Below, piece after piece: positions 53,427 through 64,000 of a DNA stretch of 64,000 bases. The position numbers and the translations under genes are program-made. This stretch comes from Eutreptiella sp. 'Long Island Sound 2002' (Eukaryota > Euglenozoa > Euglenophyceae > Eutreptiales > Eutreptiaceae), in contig OZ038381.1 of the NCBI GenBank assembly GCA_964036045.1, positions 146,639,596 through 146,703,595 of the forward strand, read 5' to 3'. A model generated the notes under the pieces. The model was not told the origin of the DNA and did not search any database. It worked only from the letters and a program-made list of their open reading frames with translations. Positions within the stretch are counted from its first letter, which is position 1; each line of letters opens with the position of its first letter.

Positions 53427-54455
53427 TCAGGGTTTCGCACTGTTCCCATGGGTAGGGATGGCAGAGGCTCCGCATTGCTCTTGTTGTCGGCCCATCAAGG
53501 TATGAGACGTTGAAGTTGGATGGCATGTACGTTGTAAGTTGTTGAAGATCTCAGTCCAATATTTATGGCCAAACAATGTTTTCAATGACTCAAGGTTTGT
53601 TTGCGTCAACCTGCAAGTCCGCTGTCGTCCATACTTTGATAGCGCTTGAATACCGCAGCGCCATAGAGCAACATAAATTTGCCCATGTGAAAATGGGCGG
53701 GTTGCCAATAAGAGACCCACTTTGGAAAACGTTTGACCTTGGCTTTTGTTAATGGTCATACAGAAGGGTAACTTTACAGAAAATTGGCGGCGAATGAATT
53801 TGATAGGGATACCATCATCATCAGATACAGTGAGACTGATGCGGGGTATGCAAACGGAGTTTCCTTTGTGTGTTCCCGTTCGCACTGTTGCTTGGATTGT
53901 GTAGCGAAAACACGAAGTAACACTCAATCGGGTGCCATTCATAAGGCCAGCAGCACGATTCAAGTTGCGGATGAGTATTATTGGTGCTCCAACCTTGCAA
54001 TTGAGACGGTGTTGTGGCATTCCCGATGGGAGTAACGTGTTTAAGAACTCGTTTGGGTAAATGTTGGACTGGGCTTCAGAATCTTCACCAAAATAATCAG
54101 CTGACTCATTAACATGTAGATCACCGGGCAATGATTCAAGAATCACGGCATTAATTGTGTCCGCTGTTTCGTTTTTGGGTGTCAGGATACAACGGTCATG
54201 AGATGCTTGTCCTGCTGAAAAGATAGCATCAACCAAACTGCGACAATTATCCCCATTTTGTACCATGTGGGTAGGTAAAGGGACTGGATTGGGAGTGGTG
54301 CCATCACCAACTTGTAGAAGCCGATTGGCAAACTGGGCCTGTTCGCGGGCATCTTCAGTCACCATTGCTTGTTGTACGCGGACGTTTTCACACAAATTGT
54401 TGAAATCGTTTTCACAAATAGCAACGTTTCCAAGTGGCATTGATAATAGCGGCAC
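53427..54455 (-). pseudogene. Helitron PIF1-like helicase, C-terminal part
   Basis: LTPKNETADTINAVILESLP, NCKVGAPIILIRNLNRAAGL, and MTINKSQGQTFSKVGLLL with FSHGQIYVALWRCG are the 3' motifs of PIF1/RecD-like helicases. Same segment as in units 1-7, and longer here. The start lies in a frameshift relative to the N-terminal part. Confidence 0.88.
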
Positions 54456-55005
54456 GATTCCCGCGCCTTACAACAGGCAAAATTTGTCGCCAGATGCCTG
54501 AGGCCACAAAGAGTTTACCTCCAAATGGTATAGTAGGTTCATCCCTGAGATCTCGAAGAAGTTCGTCAACCACGCGAAGAGCATCTTTGTGAGCCATAGG
54601 AGCCTCATCCCAAATGATGATATTTGCTTCACGAATGATAGCAGCACATTCCGATTGTTTAAAAATGCTCGAACAACCACCAATGGCTGTAGGTATGCCC
54701 ATGCGGGAGTGCGCAGTAGTGCCGCCGTGCAAAAGCAAAGAAGCAATTCCGGATGTTGCCATGGCTAGAGCGATATAACTCTGACTACGAACATAAGCCA
54801 CAAGCAAATTCAAGACAAATGTTTTGCCACATCTTCCGGCACTTTGTAGAAAAAAAGCCCTTGATATGTTGACCACGTTCATGGCGGAAACAATTGTTGA
54901 ATAAAAATTTCGTTGGACTTTGTTAAGCAAAGGTTCCTCGCGGGCGACTATTTCTGTAAGCTTGGCACGGTCATAATCCAATTCCCGCCTACGAAGCAAA
55001 GATAT
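54412..55005 (-). pseudogene. Helitron PIF1-like helicase, N-terminal part
   Basis: Walker A SAGRCGKTF (GxxGKT kept, though the usual GGTGKT is changed), ATSGIASLLLHGGTTAHS and Walker B IIIWDEAPM. The sequence LLRRRELDYDRAKLTEIV precedes it, and upstream the frame is cut by the LTR element at 55006. The 3' end joins the C-terminal part with a phase change at about 54450. Confidence 0.88.
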
Positions 55006-56444
55006 TGTAAGGTTTTCGTGCAACCTATATTCCCGCTTTTTTCAGTGCAAAATCCTGATATATGTACACCCACAGAAAACCACGATCCCAGCACTGTTTT
55101 GGTAAGTGTTGGTATCAGTGGATCAGGAATTTCTGTAGTTTTACATTCATGGTGTTTTCACCATTTTCTGTACGATAAAAATGAGTTTGGGTCGGCGACG
55201 GCCAGTCCTGAGATCGCGCGCGCCGATCCAGAAATTGTCGATTTCTGACGATTTTTAAGATATTTCAATCAGTTTTATTGATAAGATTAATTCTATATCA
55301 GTTTTAGAGATAAGCGAATGTTACGGCACTATCGCGGTGCCGATCCGTGCTAGTTGTTCGTGATTTTTTATAAAAACACAGGTTGCTCAGATCCTGAATG
55401 TAAGCACACCAAATGAAAGCCCATCAGTTGGGCTTTGCATGCATATGCTGATTGGGTTTCCAAATGCGTCGGTGCACCGGCACCACGCGTTGGGGGGAGA
55501 CCCGTGTTCATGTTGCGAATATGCATTGTTTTGCTCATATTTCATTGTTATATGTCCCCCTTTGTTCATATCTTCTCAGGACATGAAAGGGACCGTTTCG
55601 AAATCACTCCCGTGATTTCGTCGAACACGTAGTATGTTTCCGTCGCCTTTTGTGGTTGCATTTGGGGTGTATTTTTGGGATATTTGAAGGAAAACTTGAA
55701 TAAGTTTCAAGCAAAACAAGTTCAAGGTCATTCATTTCCAAAAATGAAAAGAATTTCGAAACGCCCTCAACGACGACGACGACGACGACGACGACGTTGA
55801 AGATGACGACCACAACGACGCAAACATCGTCGACGAGATCTATGGAGCAATTGGTAAACCCCAAAATCATGTTCAAGAAGGTCCTTGGTGCCTACACCAT
55901 TTGAGGACCATTTGACTACTTTGAGCCCTATTACAAGGACATTGACGACCAAGGAGACCTTCACCATCGTAGCGCTGAAGAACAAGTTGCAGCGCGATTA
56001 TCCCAATGGTGTCTGTCCGTGATAGTTTTCATTTGATTACTCCAGTTGGGTGCCACGGACAAAGTGCCATGGACCTTTGGATGGTTCTCAAGTTTGATTA
56101 CTCCATGTAGGTGCCATGGACAAAGTGCCATGGACCTTTGGATGGTTCTCAAGATTATATCATGACCATGGTGAGTTCTCAACCTCCAGCAAGGACGACA
56201 GCGCTGCCCACATCCTGCAGATTACGAAGTGGTCAAGTTGGAAGTCAAAAATATGAAGATTTCAGAAAAAATAATTCATGGTATGGGCCAAGAAGATTGG
56301 TGACCTTAATTGTAATCATAATAACTATGGGCCATGAGAAATGGTCCTATTGGTTATTTCTGTATTATATTATATGATCAGTGGATGATTTTACAAACTG
56401 TGAATTTTTCTGATTTGCTTTGTGTTGTCTTTGGCTTTAGGGTC
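55006..56444 (+). repeat. LTR 1 of nested element, about 1.44 kb
   Basis: Starts TGTAAGGTTTTCG; homologous along its length to 56957-58430, with small indels. Contains a (GACGAC)n run near 55770 and a doubled GTGCCATGGACAAAGTGCCA block near 56050-56130. Confidence 0.85.
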
Positions 56445-56956
56445 AGGACATCTCAGAAGTGCATTTTTTTATTTTTTGTTTGTTCACTATCTTTTTTTCA
56501 CTACTTTTTATTTTAAATTCTGTGCAGAGGTCATTTTTTCATGATTAATCTCTGTCCAGGATTGCAGAAATTTTACTGTGATTGAGCCTGGGGGTCAGAG
56601 GACCCTATGTGTGAGGCACTTGTGAGTGCCATGAGTGGTGTGTGTGTAGACATGTACATTACATGCGGGTACCGGAACCCAGCGGTGCCTCCTAAAATCC
56701 CAGGTCCGGGATCAAAGTAAAAATCTGTGTTTTTTTATTGCTCCTCGGCTTATCTTCATAGATTCAGCCACAGAAGCACCCATTTTCTGTGGGTGTTTCT
56801 GAGCTTGGGAGGGGAGTGTTAACCCGTGGAGCAATTCAGTTGCGTGGTTAACACCCGACCCAAATGCTTTGCATTTTTCCCACCCAATTTTGTTGTTGCA
56901 CTGCACCTTCTTTGTGCTTTTCAGCCTGAGATCTGTCTCAGGACTTGGGAGGGGAG
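56445..56956 (+). other. Interior of the nested LTR element
   Basis: 512 bp, AT-rich left half, no ORF and no recognisable primer binding site. Ends in GGGAGGGGAG before LTR 2; a similar GGGAGGGGAGTGT occurs at about 56809. Confidence 0.6.
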
Positions 56957-58430
56957 TGTAAGGTTTTCGTGCAACCTATATTCTCGCTTTTTTCAGTGCA
57001 AAATCCTGATATATGTACACCCACAGAAAACCACGATCCCAGCACTGTTTTGGACAGTGTTGGTATCAGTGGATCAGGAATTTCTGTAGTTTTACATTCA
57101 TGGTGTTTTCACCATTTTCTGTACAATAAAACTGAGTTTGGGTCGGCGACGGCCAGTCCTGAGATCGCGCGCGCCGATCCAGAAATTGTCGATTTCTGAC
57201 GATTTCTAAGATATTTCAATCAGTTTTATTGATAAGATTAATTCTATATCAGTTTTAGACATAAGCGAATGTTACGGCACTATCGCGGTGCCGATCCGTG
57301 CTAGTTTTTTTGGCCCAAGTAGGTCATGTTCGTGATTTTTCATAAAAACACAGGTTGCTCAGCTCCTGAATGTAAGCACACCAAATGAAAGCCCATCAGT
57401 TGGGCTTTGCATGCATATGCTGATTGGGTTTCCAAATGCGTCGGTGCACCGGCACCACGCGTTGGGGGGAGACCCGTGTTCATGTTGCGAATATGCATTG
57501 TTTTGCTCATATTTCATTGTTATATGTCTGCCTTTGTTCATATCTTCTCAGGACATGAAAGGGACCGTTTCGAAATCACTCCCGTGATTTCGTCGAACAC
57601 GTAGTATGTTTCCGTCGCCTTTTGTGGTTGCATTTGGGGTGTAGTTTTGGGATATTTGAAGGAAAACTTGGATAAGTTTCAAGGAAAACAAGTTCAAGGT
57701 CATTCATTTCCAAAAATGAAAAGAATTTCGAAACGTCCTCAACGACGACGACGACGACGACGACGACGTTGAAGACGACGACCACAACGACGCAAACATC
57801 GTCGACGAGATCTATGGAGCAATTGGTAAACCCCAAAATCATGTTCAAGAAGGTCCTTGGTGCCTACACCATTTGAGGACCATTTGACTACTTTGAGCCC
57901 TATTACAAGGACATTGACGACCAAGGAGACCTTCACCATCGCGCTGGGACTGCGTAGCGCTGAAGAACAAGTTGCAGCGCGATTATCCCAATGGTGTCTG
58001 TCCGTGATAGTTTTCATTTGAGTACTCCAGTTGGGTGCCATGGACAAAGTGCCATGGACCTTTGGATGGTTCTCAAGTTTGATTACTCCATGTAGGTGCC
58101 ATGGACAAAGTGCCATGGACCTTTGGATGGTTCTCAAGATTATATCATGACCATGGTGAGTTCTCAACCTCCAGCAAGGACGACAGCGCTGCCCACATCC
58201 TGCAGATTACGAAGTGGTCAAGCTGGAAGTCAAAAATTTGAAGATTTCAGAAAAAATAATTCATGGTATGGGCCAAGAAGATTGGTGACCTTAATTGTAA
58301 TCACAATAACTATGGGCCATGAGAAATGGTCCTATTGGTTATTTCTGTATTATATTATATGATCAGTGGATGATTTTACAAACTGTGAATTTTTCTGATT
58401 TGCTTTGTGTTGTCTTTGGTTTTAGGGTCA
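56957..58430 (+). repeat. LTR 2 of nested element, about 1.47 kb
   Basis: Partner of LTR 1. Extra bases relative to LTR 1 include a 24-bp stretch near 57306 and about 15 bp near 57945. Confidence 0.85.
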
Positions 58431-58436
58431 GGAAAT

Positions 58437-59290
58437 GTTCAGCATGGATGCTTTGTGATTGCACCATAAAGAATATGCGTCTTGGGGGGAGTTAAACTCA
58501 AGTATTGTGACGAATAATCGACGCAAGCATGCTGACGATTGCGACAACGCAGCTTCTCGTAAACAGTTATTCCACTCGGTGTCATCATTAAGTAGGCCTC
58601 TTTGGCGACATGCTTCATGAAACGAAGGATGTACAACACCATTCTAGGTTCGTAGATCTTGGAAGCTTGTTGCACCGGATATATGGTTCAACAATAGGCG
58701 TAGAAAATAGCGCTCACCGGCAGATGGTGGCGGAAAGTACATGCGTCCTACATTTTGGTCGACGTTTCGCTTGCGTGGACACCACTCGCGTCCGGCCAAC
58801 GTACTCTTGTAAACAAATTGTTCAACATATTCGGAGTACAACAAATGCCGCCCTTCAAGATATTTGATATTGGCTTCCAACCAGGCTGTCAAAGTAGTTG
58901 TTCCGCCTTCCTCAGCTAGTTGTTCCAAGTCTTCCCTTTCAGCTTGGCTATTGAAAACCATAGATTGCTCTTGGGGATTATGCACTTGTAGACGAATGAC
59001 ACTGGGAGAGTTGTTATGTAGATCAAACCCAAAAATGCGCCATGTAGCTTCACTTGTGGAGGTATATCGCCCGTCAATAAACATTGCGATCTCGTCCTCA
59101 TCTTCAACCACGAGGCTCGCCCGGTCATAACCCTTGGAAATGTATTTATGCAAATACTTGACACTCTGCACGGAAGCGCAAAATTCCACATTGATATGGC
59201 ATTTGCAGCGTAGTGACAAAGCACGGCTGTACGGTAAAACCCATCTGTTGTCCAAAATGATTCAGGAATGGGTACGTACCGTGCGACCAT
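58437..59290 (-). pseudogene. Helitron Rep: tyrosine region and linker
   Basis: DNRWVLPYSRALSLRCKCHI, then SVKYLHKYISKGYDR, which holds the Y-x2-K-Y-type catalytic tyrosines of Helitron Rep. WRIFGFDLHNNSPSVIRLQV and FQDLRT*NGVVHPSFHEACR follow, with an in-frame stop at 58644. A phase change near 59260 separates it from the HUH part. Confidence 0.85.
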
Positions 59291-59897
59291 TGTTGCGACC
59301 GCGATGCAAAGTATATCCATTATCGTTGTCCATCGTTTCCTCCCTGAGTCTTTTTGGATATCCATTTTTGCAAACTCCTTCTTGCATGCAAGGACAATTT
59401 GGATTCATTGACCCACAGGGGCCATGCATGTTACATTTGGATATAATCTGGTACAACTCGGGGTCCTTTTCCTGATCGGGTATTTCGGCGCATATAAGAT
59501 TACCATAATCATCCGGGGTTTTCAATTTGTCATCGTCCGCAAATATTATGAGAATGTGGGCATGAGGTAGTCCAGGCTTTTGGAACTCGATGACGTACAT
59601 GTACCCCATAACACGACCTAAAACGCCCTCCGTTGTCAAATCTTGCATGAGCTGCTTGAGCTTCAAGTTGAAGACCCTTGTGACAATGTCTGAACGGTCA
59701 CCAGCAGTTTGTCCCGGGAGCAATGCATCTTGTACTTCTTTCCACCTAGGGTTGGCTGTCATTGTAATGTATGCACCCGCTTTACCACGGTTGCGTATAA
59801 TAGCCATACCATTGTGATACTTTTGCATCATGCCCCTTGGACCACCAATAAACCTTGCTGGTAAAATGACCCGCCGTCCAATTTGGTTTGGGTCCAA
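59262..59897 (-). pseudogene. Helitron Rep: HUH nuclease region
   Basis: DPNQIGRRVILPARFIGGPR, AYITMTANPRWKEVQ and GLPHAHILIIF. The His-x-His in PHAHI is the HUH metal-binding motif of rolling-circle replication initiators. CNMHGPCGSMNPNCPCMQEG is the following Cys-rich block. This nuclease nicks the element end and the target. Confidence 0.9.
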
Positions 59898-59898
59898 A

Positions 59899-60990
59899 TC
59901 ACCTCCTTGAACGGCGCCTTAATTTGTCCTGATTTCTGCGCACATGGCCAAGACAATGCGACCCAACTTTGGTATATTGATCAAAAATATACTCTTCATA
60001 AAGCCTTTGACATCTTTGTAGATGGTTAAAGTTGTCTTTGCGTGTCATGAGGTAAAAAGCAGCAAAGTCCCTTGGAGAAATCACCGTACGTCCTTTAGAC
60101 GGTTGGTAAGGGCGAACATCTTCCACTTGTGCAGAACGTTGTTGGCGAGGACCATCAACACCAAAAGGAATATTATAGGTCCATCCTTGTTCTCTCTTTG
60201 GAAACAGCAAAACAAAGTGTAGGGGATCATATGCCGCATGAAACTTGTGGATTCTTTGAACTCTTCCATCTCGACGGCGAACAATGACATCTCTTGGTGC
60301 TACGGAAGGTTCATCATCTTCAGGTATGAATGCAGCCACTTCGGAAACTCTTGGTATGTTGTACCGTCTCATGTCCAATTTCGGGCTAGCATGCAAGCAA
60401 ACATTTACATTTGGGACACGGCATGAGGCTGCTTCTCGAAATGCTTGCACATAAGGATTGTGTACCATTAACATATCTTATAATGTCCGTAAAAGTTGGT
60501 GATCAAGCTCTTTTGTGAAATTGTTTTCAAGACGGACACCCATTTGTATGTCATTATCCAAGATGAAAACTTAGGCAAATTTTGGCGAATGACCTTGCAT
60601 CGGTAAAAGAACGCCAATATAATGATGGATCTCGCCATGAATTCGAAATTGCTGAGGTCCTTTAGCGAATGAGTCCACTTTAACTCCGGAAGATGCCATG
60701 GTCAATGCTGTATTGTAAAGCCGCAGAAGTTAACGAAATTTTTTGGAACTGGGTGTTTGGGATTCAAGCCATTGGAGAAGTGGATGTGGAGGAGGTTGTA
60801 AGAGCGGCAACCGAATCCCGCCTTTGCAACAACAAATGCCAGCCGGCTCCATCATACCAGAGGTTGACCATCGTAGAGCTCCACAATGTTCACATTCTAA
60901 ATCACATTTCCAAATTTAACTCGGGGGAACATGACCGAGGCTTTCATCCGCAAAGGATCGAAATATGCAGTTGCCAGTGCGTAGCCTTTG
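59899..60990 (-). pseudogene. Helitron Rep: N-terminal zinc region and lead domain
   Basis: CEHCGALRW and GICCCKGG form the N-terminal Cys cluster; FR*LLRLYNTALTMASSG carries a stop; FRIHGEIHHYIGVLLPMQGH and FAQVFILDND follow. From 60474 a clean frame runs to NQDKLRRRS. All are standard Helitron N-terminal blocks; the copy is inactivated by stops. Confidence 0.75.
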
Positions 60991-61243
60991 TGCTTTCCGT
61001 TGTGATCGCATGATTCGGCCATTGGCGTTGTTGGCGTCTTGGTCCACACTTGCGTACACCAAACGGCGCATGGCATTGTTGGCATGGTGGTCTTGTGTTG
61101 CATATACCAAACGACGCTTGGCAATGACATTTTCCTTCAAATGGGTCTTTCACCGCAACCGTTGTCGAAGTGTAGTTGGAGAACCCATATGAACGACCCC
61201 GGAACCTACAAAAAAGCAAACATTGTACCATTCCCATTTTGGT

Positions 61244-61822
61244 TTAACGTTTGTATCCCCAAGTGCTACAATGCCTAAGTAAAATACCTTGCACACTTGC
61301 TCCAACTTTGTAACATCTTGCATCCCTTGTCCAGATTAATAGAAAAAATGTGTGTAGAGTTGCAATGTTCATTGCAAATGGTAAATGTAAGGAATCAAGG
61401 TTCCACCACATGCCCGTTTGTGCATCGTAACGTATTCTATACCAATGCGCACATGGCAGCTGCACATTCACAACAAAAGCCCAAGGTGGGTTTGGTGACA
61501 TTGTAGTCCAAAGAACGTCCAAAGTTGTACGAAACCGGAGTTGCAACACCTGTACAACGGTTGGTAGCGACAAAACACGTTGTAACAATGTACGGTCATA
61601 CTTCCCATCAAGACCCATGTAGCTGGATACTCCAAGTGCAGGATTCTCCACGATCATGTGGTCATTGACATCTTGCATGAGGGAATGTGTAATGACACGC
61701 CCTCCCAAAATGCAGTTGATAGCATGCCTGCCACATTCGAAGCGTTGTTGAAGTTCCCAATGAAATGGGCAATTCATGAAGGTCCCTACCAGGACCGGCC
61801 CCTGCTGTACCCCTTCCACCAT
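61244..61822 (-). CDS. Josephin-like cysteine peptidase domain protein, 192 aa
   Basis: From ATG at 61822. WELQQRFECGRHAINCILGG resembles the Josephin Cys box (E/Q, then C-x2-H-x2-N). AFVVNVQLPCAHWYRIRYDA and WWNLDSLHLP resemble the HW and N(L)(N/D)S boxes carrying the catalytic His and Asn in ataxin-3-type deubiquitinases. All three positions are present and the length fits a single Josephin domain. It lies about 100-250 bp upstream of Helitron Rep, same strand. OTU-type peptidases are known in some Helitron relatives; a Josephin-type one would be unusual. It may be element-borne or a host gene. Confidence 0.55.
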   Translation of the reverse strand: MVEGVQQGPVLVGTFMNCPFHWELQQRFECGRHAINCILGGRVITHSLMQDVNDHMIVENPALGVSSYMGLDGKYDRTLLQRVLSLPTVVQVLQLRFRTTLDVLWTTMSPNPPWAFVVNVQLPCAHWYRIRYDAQTGMWWNLDSLHLPFAMNIATLHTFFLLIWTRDARCYKVGASVQGILLRHCSTWGYKR

Positions 61823-63690
61823 AACCCGTCACTCCTAGGGTCTTGCTCCTCACCAGGGTCTGCATTTCGGACAAAAAATAGAAAAATACGCTCCTTCACA
61901 CAAGACCCTTGCAATACCCAGCACAATCCAAACCCAAATCCACACTGCGGGCTTCCGTTCAACACGCCGGTTGTCTCACGGTGCACACGGAGACACGGCG
62001 GTGGGCATGTACAAAGAAGTGCACCAAAAAGGAAGCCCTGAAATTGGCATATGAACACAAATAAAGCAAAGTTGAGGAAAGATGGAAACATACACAATCA
62101 CAGCCATAGACCCCTCATTCCCTGGACTCCAGACCTTCCCTTGACTCACCAACATGATGCCCTGAACCCAGTCCAATAAGATGGCTACATGCCATGTGTC
62201 AAAAGTCACTACACAAACCCCAAAAATGTGTTCACTCCCAAGCCTCTAAATCCTTGCCCAATAGGGGAGGTGGCGTATCATGGCCTAGAGTAGCACTCAG
62301 GACCATGCCCTACCCTGACATAACCTTGGTTGGACTTGGAGTCGATTGGGCTTGGAGAACTGCCCCATGAAGATGACCTCACAACATGGCAAAATCAGGC
62401 AAATCACACCATAGTGCCCAAAACTTAATTATATACTCGAAAATGCATACGGCAAATATCCAAATGCTCCATGCATGTGTCAAACCGGAAAGTAATATAC
62501 AAGGGTGATATAGACCAAACGTCCATGCCCAAGAATATCCCATCATTGACTCTGAAACCCCTCCGGTTATGCACATGACATGCTTCACAAGGCAACTCAT
62601 GAATTTGAGACCTAATTTTGTGAGGCCTCGTGTGCCACGCCAAAGTGACCCCGTGATCCAGCATATGGTGAGGTACAACACCAAAGCATATGCCAACATA
62701 TAAGCAACATACCATAGTTCACGGATCTCTAGGCACTTTACTGTTAGCCGACCAGTTGAGCACATAAAATACGTAAATGAGCATAAAATGAGGTCAAAAA
62801 CATGCAAGTAATGCCAAATTCAAGATAATTACAATAGTATATAGCTTCGCTCACCCATGGTATCAACATATGACTCAAAACACAATTGCTTGGGACCATT
62901 TGCAAACAATCCCCCCACTTGGATCCCCACCTGGACGCATAGGGACACCTTCGAACCTCCTCCCAACATGCACCATGAAAATGGGAAAATTGATAGTGGC
63001 GCTTGTCGGTCGCTCCGTAAGCCCTCCCACATGCACTATATGAGCGGTAGACTTAGTCTAGCGCTATGGAGCTCACCATTCGGACATGGGCAAAGCCCTT
63101 GCCACGTATGACTCCATATATCTTCCTACAAACGGAGATATATAACATGGGTGTGAGCATATCGAAGCACATACCATGCATATAACACATACTTAGGCGG
63201 CTCAAGTTGCATGGTCAAAACGCGCCCAAAAGTGCCTCTCCACGGCACTGCGAAAAAATAGTCCTTTTTTGGGGGACCTAAAACGCAAGAACAAAAACTC
63301 CCGTGAAAAGCAATTAACTGGTCCATTTTCCTTTATTTTCAACAAAACCGACTGCCCGGTAAAATGATTTATTTTCGGAAAAATGAAGTTCTTTTTGGGA
63401 AAATCACGGCTCTTTATTTCCTATACCACTTATTCTTTACAATAAAAACACCCGTGAGCTTTCAATCTTTTGGAAAACCAGTTTTCGAAAACCATGTTGC
63501 ACGCTTCACGATAGGAAGCATTTTTTGGAACCCCTTCTTTGCGCGAGGCCTCGCGCAAACATCAACACAACAGCGCAATAAAATGCATTACAGAGAAAAA
63601 TGTGCCGCACAAGGTGACAGCATACAGGTCGTCGAAGAGGAATGCATAGCGCGAGCCCTCGCGCATAATATATCAGAACAAGCGAAGAAA
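61823..63690. other. Spacer, A+T-rich
   Basis: No supported gene. Short minus frames near 62379-62807 and 61786-62097 lack recognisable content. The expected Helitron 5' block (ATGCGCATTTTTGAGGCGCA type) is absent here. Confidence 0.45.
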
Positions 63691-63999
63691 TTACTTTTTC
63701 TTCGGAGCAGCTTGCATCTTAGCACCCATAGATTTAGCAACGGACGTGTTACCCTTAGGCGGTGGCTTTGCGGGCGCGCTTCTTGGTTGGGACTGACGGG
63801 CTGGCTGCTTGAATTGAGCTCGGGCCCCGGTTTCCTCGGACCTCGGCTTCGCTGCCACTTTCTTCGCTGCCTTGCCCTGGGAGACCTGCGCTTCCTCCTC
63901 CTCTTCGTCCTCGCTCTCCTCCTCTTCATCCCCATTGCTCTCGACGGATTCTGCACCGGTAACCGACTCCGCTGCCTGAGGCTTGGAGGCAGTCTTCTT
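63691..63999 (-). CDS. C-terminus of an acidic/basic Lys-rich protein, partial
   Basis: Open minus frame from the right edge to TAA at 63691-63693, 102 residues. Opens KKTASKPQAAESVTG, then GDEEEESEDEEEEEAQ, QGKAAKKVAAKPRSEE and ends KSMGAKMQAAPKKK. The acidic block followed by Lys/Pro/Ala-rich tail is typical of nucleolar or chromatin proteins. The N-terminal part is outside the window; no family can be named. Confidence 0.55.
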   Translation of the reverse strand, partial: KKTASKPQAAESVTGAESVESNGDEEEESEDEEEEEAQVSQGKAAKKVAAKPRSEETGARAQFKQPARQSQPRSAPAKPPPKGNTSVAKSMGAKMQAAPKKK

Positions 64000-64000
64000 C

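Larger units (their letters stand above)
55006..58430 (+). mobile_element. Non-autonomous LTR element nested in the Helitron, large LTRs and 512-bp interior
   Basis: Two direct repeats of 1439 and 1474 bp flank only about 512 bp without an ORF. GGGAGGGGAG before the right copy looks like a polypurine tract (plus orientation). Flanks GATAT (55001-55005) and GAAAT (58432-58436) form an imperfect target duplication. Removing the element restores Helitron codons (LNI then SLLRRRE), showing it entered between Rep and helicase. Confidence 0.8.
53327..61140 (-). mobile_element. Helitron unit 8, Rep-helicase bearing (decayed autonomous copy)
   Basis: 3' CTAG at 53327-53330 with a slightly imperfect hairpin (CCGCGCAAATGCGCGAG). 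Minus-strand order is Rep zinc region, HUH nuclease, Rep tyrosines, then PIF1 helicase, the standard Helitron layout. It is split by an LTR element at 55006-58430 and has several frameshifts and stops. The 5' TC end was not found; the right limit given is only where Rep-like text begins. Confidence 0.85.

Noticed and set aside
54913-55248. Plus-strand ORF of 111 codons, repeated at 56945-57199
   Set aside because: Lies at the LTR start in both copies and begins in flanking or interior sequence; no domain, so treated as chance within the LTR.
61960-62040. Possible tRNA or snRNA in the A+T-rich spacer near 62 kb
   Set aside because: No cloverleaf or conserved box could be drawn by eye.

Overview
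The window is eukaryotic nuclear DNA from a large, repeat-filled genome, most likely of the green plant lineage. The best lineage marker is a NAP1-type histone chaperone (39701-40777, minus) that ends in CKQQ, the prenylation-type ending I know from plant NAP1 proteins. A charophyte-type alga would fit the mix of Ty3/gypsy elements, Helitrons and long satellites, but the organism is my inference. No bacterial operon structure, rRNA or clear tRNA was seen.

Layout. 1-4567 (minus): retrotransposon with a broken gag, a retropepsin and a DIRS-like methyltransferase module running off the left edge. 4932-12138 (minus): decayed Ty3/gypsy element (gag, protease, RT/RNase H, integrase) with C-tract repeats between gag and protease. 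12460-13806: ORF carrying a duplicated 854-bp segment. 14291-18838: about 70 copies of a 65-bp minisatellite, followed by a nearly adenine-free strand up to 20763. 21377-23655: two overlapping minus-strand ORFs, one holding the second 854-bp copy. 23916-24929: minus-strand gene built from tandemly repeated 120-bp exons. 25331-28787: a 311-codon minus-strand gene split by a 2.5-kb non-autonomous LTR element with a perfect 5-bp target duplication; 380-bp tandem repeats lie upstream of it. 30487-38166: 5'-truncated, C-rich LINE-like element with an RNase H domain, ending in an A-rich tail. 39701-40777: NAP1. 41269 to beyond 61 kb: a head-to-tail array of nine Helitron units on the minus strand. 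Eight are non-autonomous (six close to 1.4 kb or shorter, two with captured gene pieces). The ninth has decayed Rep and PIF1-helicase regions, is split by a nested LTR element, and has a Josephin-like peptidase ORF upstream. 63691-63999: C-terminus of a charged protein running off the right edge.

How the parts relate. The window is a record of nested insertion and amplification rather than a pathway. The strongest candidate for something unusual is the Helitron array, in which each 3' CTAG end abuts the next 5' TC end with no host DNA between, as expected from rolling-circle read-through. The adenine-depleted strand, the repeated-exon gene and the LTR element carrying its own non-pol ORF are also notable. 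Several ORF starts in this window are TTG or GTG rather than ATG; I state the first ATG where it matters.
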